Positions 59,432 through 64,000 of a stretch of DNA of 64,000 nucleotides are shown here, one piece after another. The position numbers and the translations under genes are program-made. Every line of letters begins with the position of its first letter. Position 1 is the first letter of the stretch. The notes under the pieces are model-generated. The model ran no database searches. It saw only the letters and a list, made by a program, of their open reading frames with translations, and was not told the DNA's origin. This DNA comes from Limanda limanda (Eukaryota > Chordata > Actinopteri > Pleuronectiformes > Pleuronectidae), in the NCBI RefSeq assembly GCF_963576545.1, contig NC_083651.1, positions 22,308,248 to 22,372,247 of the forward strand. Direction: 5' to 3'.

Positions 59432-59452
59432 ATGTCGTCTTCCTTCTGTCAG
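59432..59452 (+). CDS. Possible first coding exon of an unrecognised unit
   Basis: ATG in the context 'ccacgATGt' opens MSSSFCQ and ends at 'cag|gtaagtag', a perfect donor. It follows the GC-rich candidate promoter. The next plausible exon (59873-60014, acceptor 'ttttttaatcaag') has a stop in the frame this exon would impose, so either the ATG is not used, the exons are non-coding, or the unit is degenerate. Confidence 0.25.
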
Positions 59453-59872
59453 GTAAGTAGTTTATTGTTTTTAAAGATCGTTACGATCTAGGTTCACAGT
59501 CCGAGTGCTGAGACAGCGGATGTGGAGTCCGTCGATACCCACAATGGATGCTTTTCTTCAGCTAATATGCCATTGTTAGCCACATGCTTCAGCCCACGGT
59601 AGCATGTGATTACCTGGGAGGTGAAAACATGGTTATTCAAACCAGTTCAAGATGCTTAGCTCATCATTGAGGGACGCTACAATATAAATATAAACATGAA
59701 TTTGATTTATGAATGCTGTAGATTAATAAGGAGCGTATTTCTCTACCAATACTTCACAATAACAGATCAATTTGGTTTAATGTATAGAATGTAATATGAC
59801 AATAATGTTTTCATGTTATGGAGTTGCGATTCATTTTATAAAACAATTCCTATGTTCTGTTTTTTAATCAAG

Positions 59873-60014
59873 GAGGATCCAAGTGAAGCTACAGGAGTAT
59901 GATGAAGAGCAAGAAGGGCAGCCTGGAGAGAAAGAGGAGCCGGGTTGAGCCCACTACTCTCATCCACGTACCACGAGGAAGATGAGGGAGAGAAATTATC
60001 CTACCATTAAAGAG
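59873..60014 (+). other. Candidate exon 2 of unrecognised unit, frame broken
   Basis: The segment has an acceptor ('ttaatcaag') and a donor ('gag|gtactt'). All three frames have stops; the longest pieces read EYDEEQEGQPGEKEEPG, then a stop, then AHYSHPRTTRKMRERNYPTI. It may be a 5' untranslated exon or decayed coding sequence. Confidence 0.25.
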
Positions 60015-60634
60015 GTACTTTTAAGTTACATACCAGAAACACCATTTTATATAATGTGCCAAATATACATTTTTATTAAATCCCCAAAGTACGCTGGCTG
60101 AAATACAAGTTAATATCACACTGAAAGAGTTTTGATCAATCATGCTTCCCTGCTGTGGTTGTTCAACTGGGAAAACAACTTTTTCCACAGGAAGGCAAGT
60201 AAATTTAAGGAATGCTTGTGCAAAGTTTTCCTCTGTTATGTATAATGATGACCTCCATCAGACATTATGTTAGCAATATTTACACCTTTTCATTTATACT
60301 GTTTATTTCTGTCTACATGTGTGAATTTGCCTTCATTAGTTTCAGAAAAGAGCGATCATGTATCGGTCAGTGGGCGGCAGCCCAAGACTCCGCAAACTAG
60401 TCTTTAAGCAAAGTAGACGAAGGCATTGAGGTTGCGGCCTGCCATCATTATTATTTTGCTTAAGGGACTGAATATGTTTCATGCAGAAATATTAGCATTT
60501 CCCTTATATCTACCAAAACTGCTTGTTTCACAGACTGCAGTTTTGTTTTGATCCGATGTGGTGTGCAAATACCAACTGTATCTGCAATGGGTTGTTGGGC
60601 ATTAATATTTGTAACTCTAATTTTGTTTTGACAG

Positions 60635-60721
60635 ACTGTGCAAAGAATGTTGAGAACATCACCACTCTACAGGAATACACAGTCCAGTAATGTGTGTCAG
60701 AAGTTCAGTAGTGAACGACAG
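60635..60721 (+). other. Candidate exon 3 of unrecognised unit
   Basis: 87 nt between 'tgttttgacag' and 'cag|gtactg'. One frame is open: TVQRMLRTSPLYRNTQSSNV then CQKFSSERQ. It does not join the frame of the next candidate exon, so it may be untranslated or an exon in between is missed. No homology is recognised. Confidence 0.25.
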
Positions 60722-61314
60722 GTACTGTGGAAAAATGTGTGTCATTGTTGTACAATGTCCTTTGACTCTGTTTACACAAGGTCAACACAAAAAGGTTTGA
60801 TTGTAAACTGATATTGGTATGAATTCATGTTATACTCCTCTTCACAAGAAACAAACAATTTACAAAAAAAACACTAGAATTACCGCACTGCGTTGTATGA
60901 CTCCGCTAACCAGTGCAGTGTCCGTCTACATATTTCTACATATTTTCTCTCATATAAATGTCACTGTAACCTCTTGACAACTGAAACCATAACATGAGGT
61001 CAGTGTGGCCTTGACCTTTTGACTTTAAGACAAATACACAGTTAGACAACCCGAAAACATGCAGTAATGCCTCCGGCGACTCGCTATTACAGAGGCATTA
61101 AAATGTTAAGTGTAGTAGACTGGATTTTATTGGTGTAACATTGGACATCTTGTATTGGTACACAAAAAATATATTTGGTTTCACATTTTAGATGGCATAA
61201 GCAGAGACATCAACTCAGGAAATGGATTTCTGCAGAAAATTAAGCCTTGTATGTGTGTATATATACATACAAACGCACTTTTAAAACATTTTGTTTTTTA
61301 TCATATATTCTCAG

Positions 61315-61473
61315 GTAGTACTGACGCATTTACGGAGATGGGACATGAGGGCCTTGTCTGCGTGCCCAAGAGAAAATTCCACAGAGTTCAAGCTGAGCAG
61401 GCTGCAGCAGGTTTGGAGGAATCCTCCTCTGAAGAGGAAACATGGCGAGGTTCTTCTCCACTGATGAAGAAAT
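61315..61473 (+). CDS. Candidate exon 4, small unrecognised protein (left-arm copy)
   Basis: 159 nt between the acceptor 'catatattctcag' and the donor 'aaat|gtgagt'. The open frame reads STDAFTEMGHEGLVCVPKRK, then FHRVQAEQAAAGLEESSSEE, ETWRGSSPLMKK. The internal ATG ('ggagATGG', good context) would start a 92-residue protein together with exon 5. It is basic at first, then has an acidic serine-rich patch 'EESSSEEE'. No family is recognised. A second copy of the same exon with one K-to-R change is in the right arm. Confidence 0.4.
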
Positions 61474-61668
61474 GTGAGTGCTGTGATTAGGTCAAATCTG
61501 CTAAAATGCTACTGTGGCTCCTGGGCCCTGCTATTAGCTTGGTGTATGGTAGCTGTTAGCTTTAGCATATTTATTTTTTAGGGGCCTGTCTGACGTTTAT
61601 GTTTTAAAAAAAAAATCAGAGGGAACCATCTTCATAATTTAACACTATGGTTTCTTTGTGTCCTTCAG

Positions 61669-61811
61669 ATCTTCTCAAGAGAAGCTGCCTCAGCTCCACG
61701 GTCCCTCCTGCAGCCTCCACTCCTGATGCTAACCCCCGGTCTCCATCACACCATCCGGGCAGACCTGGAGTCACAGAACTTTGTCCAGAGCTGCCGTCTG
61801 AGAATTGTTGA
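61669..61811 (+). CDS. Candidate terminal exon 5 (left-arm copy)
   Basis: It follows the acceptor 'tttgtgtccttcag' and continues the frame of exon 4 exactly: LLKRSCLSSTVPPAASTPDA, NPRSPSHHPGRPGVTELCPE, LPSENC, stop at 61809-61811. AATAAA follows at 61855-61860. The phase match of two exons and the well-placed polyA signal support a real transcript end, even though the protein is not recognised. The sequence is Pro/Ser-rich and probably disordered. Confidence 0.4.
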
Positions 61812-61854
61812 TCATATAATTTTCAGCAGATGCCTTAATGTAATGTTTGTGCAC

Positions 61855-61860
61855 AATAAA
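61855..61860 (+). terminator. Polyadenylation signal AATAAA (left arm)
   Basis: 'gcacAATAAAtgac' lies 44 bases after the stop codon of candidate exon 5. Its mirror copy is at 63280-63285 on the minus strand. Confidence 0.45.
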
Positions 61861-62391
61861 TGACATTGATCATAACATATTGGTATTTCCTTGCAGTCAT
61901 ACGCCATGATATTGGCAGATAAGATGTTGATTACATTAAAGCAGTGAATGCTCTGCTTTAAGCAACATAAACACACAATGATCCAATGGATTTGAAGTAG
62001 AATGGGCACGTTACATTCTGTAGAGAGTAACTCAGTAACGGAAGTCAGAAAATAACTTTATCTGAGGTTCAGTCAGTTATAGTCACAGCAAAGCACACAG
62101 GTCTTGTTGTCTAAGTGGCAACCATATCATATTGTTTAAGATGTGTAACATCAAGCTTGTGTATCAGGGCTAAATACATCCAGTCATAAGTAAGTTCACC
62201 CTCTTGTTAACACTAAAAGTAGGTGACCCAGATGTTTCACAATGCAATCTGATAAGGTCTTATGAGAAAAATTCTTAACATTAAAGAAATGAACACAGAG
62301 GATAGCAATAGATGTTTCACTTTAAATCAGTAGCTGGTAATCGGCAGACTGACTTATTCAAACACATTAATACTACAATGAATGAGGCAGG

Positions 62392-62748
62392 GGTTTGCTA
62401 TCAGAAATTATTTCTGGGACATTAATTTAAAAGATCTCCAGTATAAGCAAATGTGTTCTAAAATTGGTTTACATCCAAGTGAGAGGCTGTCCCATCTCAT
62501 GGATTTAAGATATATATATTGTTTGTATTAGCTGTCCCTCAGTGAAGTACTTGCACTTCTTGAAAAGCTCTATATAAATAAGATGTATTATTGTTTATAC
62601 ATTGCCCTCTAGTATATGTTTTCCTAAGTCATTGTAGATACAGAAACAACAGTATGGTTCAGGTGACAGTAAGTGGAAGGTGAAGGTAATTTCCATGAGC
62701 TCAAGAGAAACCTAATGTGACGATATAGTTGATTTCTGATAGGAAGCA
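62392..62748. other. Central spacer of the inverted repeat
   Basis: 357 bases with no arm-to-arm symmetry. It includes 'ttgaaaagctctatataaat' followed by 'aagatgtattattg' at about 62560-62595, which resembles the 3' tail of a common fish retroposon. No gene is seen. Confidence 0.8.
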
Positions 62749-63328
62749 CCTGCCTCATTCATTGTAGTATTAATGTGTTTGAATAAGTCAGTCTGCCGAT
62801 TACCAGCTACTGATTTAAAGTGAAACATCTATTGCTATCCTCTGTGTTCATTTCTTTAATGTTAAGAATTTTTCTCATAAGACCTTATCAGATTGCATTG
62901 TGAAACATCTGGGTCACCTACTTTTAGTGTTAACAAGAGGGTGAACTTACTTATGACTGGATGTATTTAGCCCTGATACACAAGCTTGATGTTACACATC
63001 TTAAACAATATGATATGGTTGCCACTTAGACAACAAGACCTGTGTGCTTTGCTGTGACTATAACTGACTGAACCTCAGATAAAGTTATTTTCTGACTTCC
63101 GTTACTGAGGTACTCTCTACAGAATGTAACGTGCCCATTCTACTTCAAATCCATTGGATCATTGTGTGTTTATGTTGCTTAAAGCAGAGCATTCACTGCT
63201 TTAATGTAATCAACATCTTATCTGCCAATATCATGGTGTATGACTGCAAGGAAATACCAATATGTTATGATCAATGTCATTTATTGTGCACAAACATTAC
63301 ATTAAGGCATCTGCTGAAAATTATATGA

Positions 63329-63471
63329 TCAACAATTCTCAGACGGCAGCTCTGGACAAAGTTCTGTGACTCCAGGTCTGCCCGGATGGTGTGATGGAGA
63401 CCGGGGGTTAGCATCAGGAGTGGAGGCTGCAGGAGGGACCGTGGAGCTGAGGCAGCTTCTCTTGAGAAGAT
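63329..63471 (-). CDS. Candidate terminal exon 5 (right-arm copy)
   Basis: Exact mirror of 61669-61811. The reading frame and stop are unchanged. The polyA signal on this strand is at 63280-63285. Confidence 0.35.
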
Positions 63472-63666
63472 CTGAAGGACACAAAGAAACCATAGTGTTA
63501 AATTATGAAGATGGTTCCCTCTGATTTTTTTTTTAAAACATAAACGTCAGACAGGCCCCTAAAAAATAAATATGCTAAAGCTAACAGCTACCATACACCA
63601 AGCTAATAGCAGGGCCCAGGAGCCACAGTAGCATTTTAGCAGATTTGACCTAATCACAGCACTCAC

Positions 63667-63825
63667 ATTTCTTCATCAGTGGAGAAGAACCTCGCCATGT
63701 TTCCTCTTCAGAGGAGGATTCCTCCAAACCTGCTGCAGCCTGCTCAGCTTGAACTCTGTGGAATCTTCTCTTGGGCACGCAGACAAGGCCCTCATGTCCC
63801 ATCTCCGTAAATGCGTCAGTACTAC
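63667..63825 (-). CDS. Candidate exon 4 (right-arm copy)
   Basis: Mirror of 61315-61473 with one amino-acid difference ('KRRFH' instead of 'KRKFH'). Both splice sites are kept. If both copies are expressed they converge tail to tail across the spacer. The remaining upstream exons of this copy would lie beyond 64000. Confidence 0.35.
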
Positions 63826-64000
63826 CTGAGAATATATGATAAAAAACAAAACGTTTTAAAAGTGCGTTTGTATGTATATATACACACATACAAGGCTTAA
63901 TTTTCTGCAGAAATCCATTTCCTGAGTTGATGTCTCTGCTTATGCCATCTAAAATGTGAAACCAAATATATTTTTTGTGTACCAATACAAGATGTCCAAT

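Larger units (their letters stand above)
61140..62391 (+). repeat. Left arm of a large inverted repeat
   Basis: Each position x here pairs with 125140 - x. I compared the whole arm by eye with the reverse complement of 62749-64000 and counted four mismatches and no indels in 1252 bases. The arm includes candidate exons 4 and 5 and the polyA signal of the unrecognised unit. The outer limit is set only by the window edge: the true arm may start further left. Confidence 0.97.
62749..64000 (-). repeat. Right arm of the large inverted repeat
   Basis: Reverse complement of 61140-62391 with four mismatches counted by eye. The mismatches pair near left-arm positions 61288, 61374, 61905 and 62030. 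The arm reaches the window end, so the whole structure is larger than what is visible. Confidence 0.97.

Noticed and set aside
61812..62009. Minus-strand 65-codon frame repeated at 63131-63328 on the plus strand
   Set aside because: It appears twice only because it lies in the inverted repeat. It is downstream of the polyA signal and shows no domain.

Overview
The window looks like teleost fish nuclear DNA. It is AT-leaning and intron-rich, full of dinucleotide microsatellites, and carries several repeat types that I recognise as common in bony fish (an element with a 'tatagcgctttt' core, a tRNA-like element ending in 'accccgcctctc', and a LINE of the L1/Tx1 type). No species can be named from the sequence alone.

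The one clear host gene is a tomosyn (syntaxin-binding protein 5 family, STXBP5/STXBP5L) on the plus strand. Six consecutive coding exons lie at 29918-29999, 34344-34444, 40839-40973, 48485-48548, 56176-56259 and 57400-57523. Their splice phases match exactly and they give one continuous WD40 beta-propeller segment. The first exons (N-terminus) and all exons after 57523 were not found, so the window holds the middle of a long gene. Residue by residue the paralogue signal is mixed, leaning to STXBP5L (tomosyn-2).

Layout. 1-29917 has no gene that I can support; it is repeats, microsatellites, a CpG-rich patch near 13.4 kb and an odd repeat-like block at 16.5-18.9 kb with a cluster of YY1-like motifs. 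29918-57523 is the tomosyn exon ladder. Its first intron in the window is 4.3 kb. The second holds a pyrimidine-rich mirror tract and an 81-nt in-frame candidate cassette exon at 35931-36011. The fourth is occupied by a 5.6-kb sense-oriented, end-to-end L1/Tx1-clade LINE (49531-55125) with intact target-site duplications, an intact ORF1, and an ORF2 interrupted only by one in-frame stop near its 3' end.

The right end (58.8-64.0 kb) starts with a long perfect hairpin and a GC-rich candidate promoter, then a candidate multi-exon transcription unit that I do not recognise. From 61140 the sequence is one arm of a large inverted repeat: 61140-62391 matches the reverse complement of 62749-64000 with four mismatches that I could count and no indels, around a 357-bp spacer. 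The right arm runs off the window end. This recent palindrome and its duplicated small ORF are the least explained structure here. No prokaryotic-type features, CRISPR arrays or standard RNA genes were seen.
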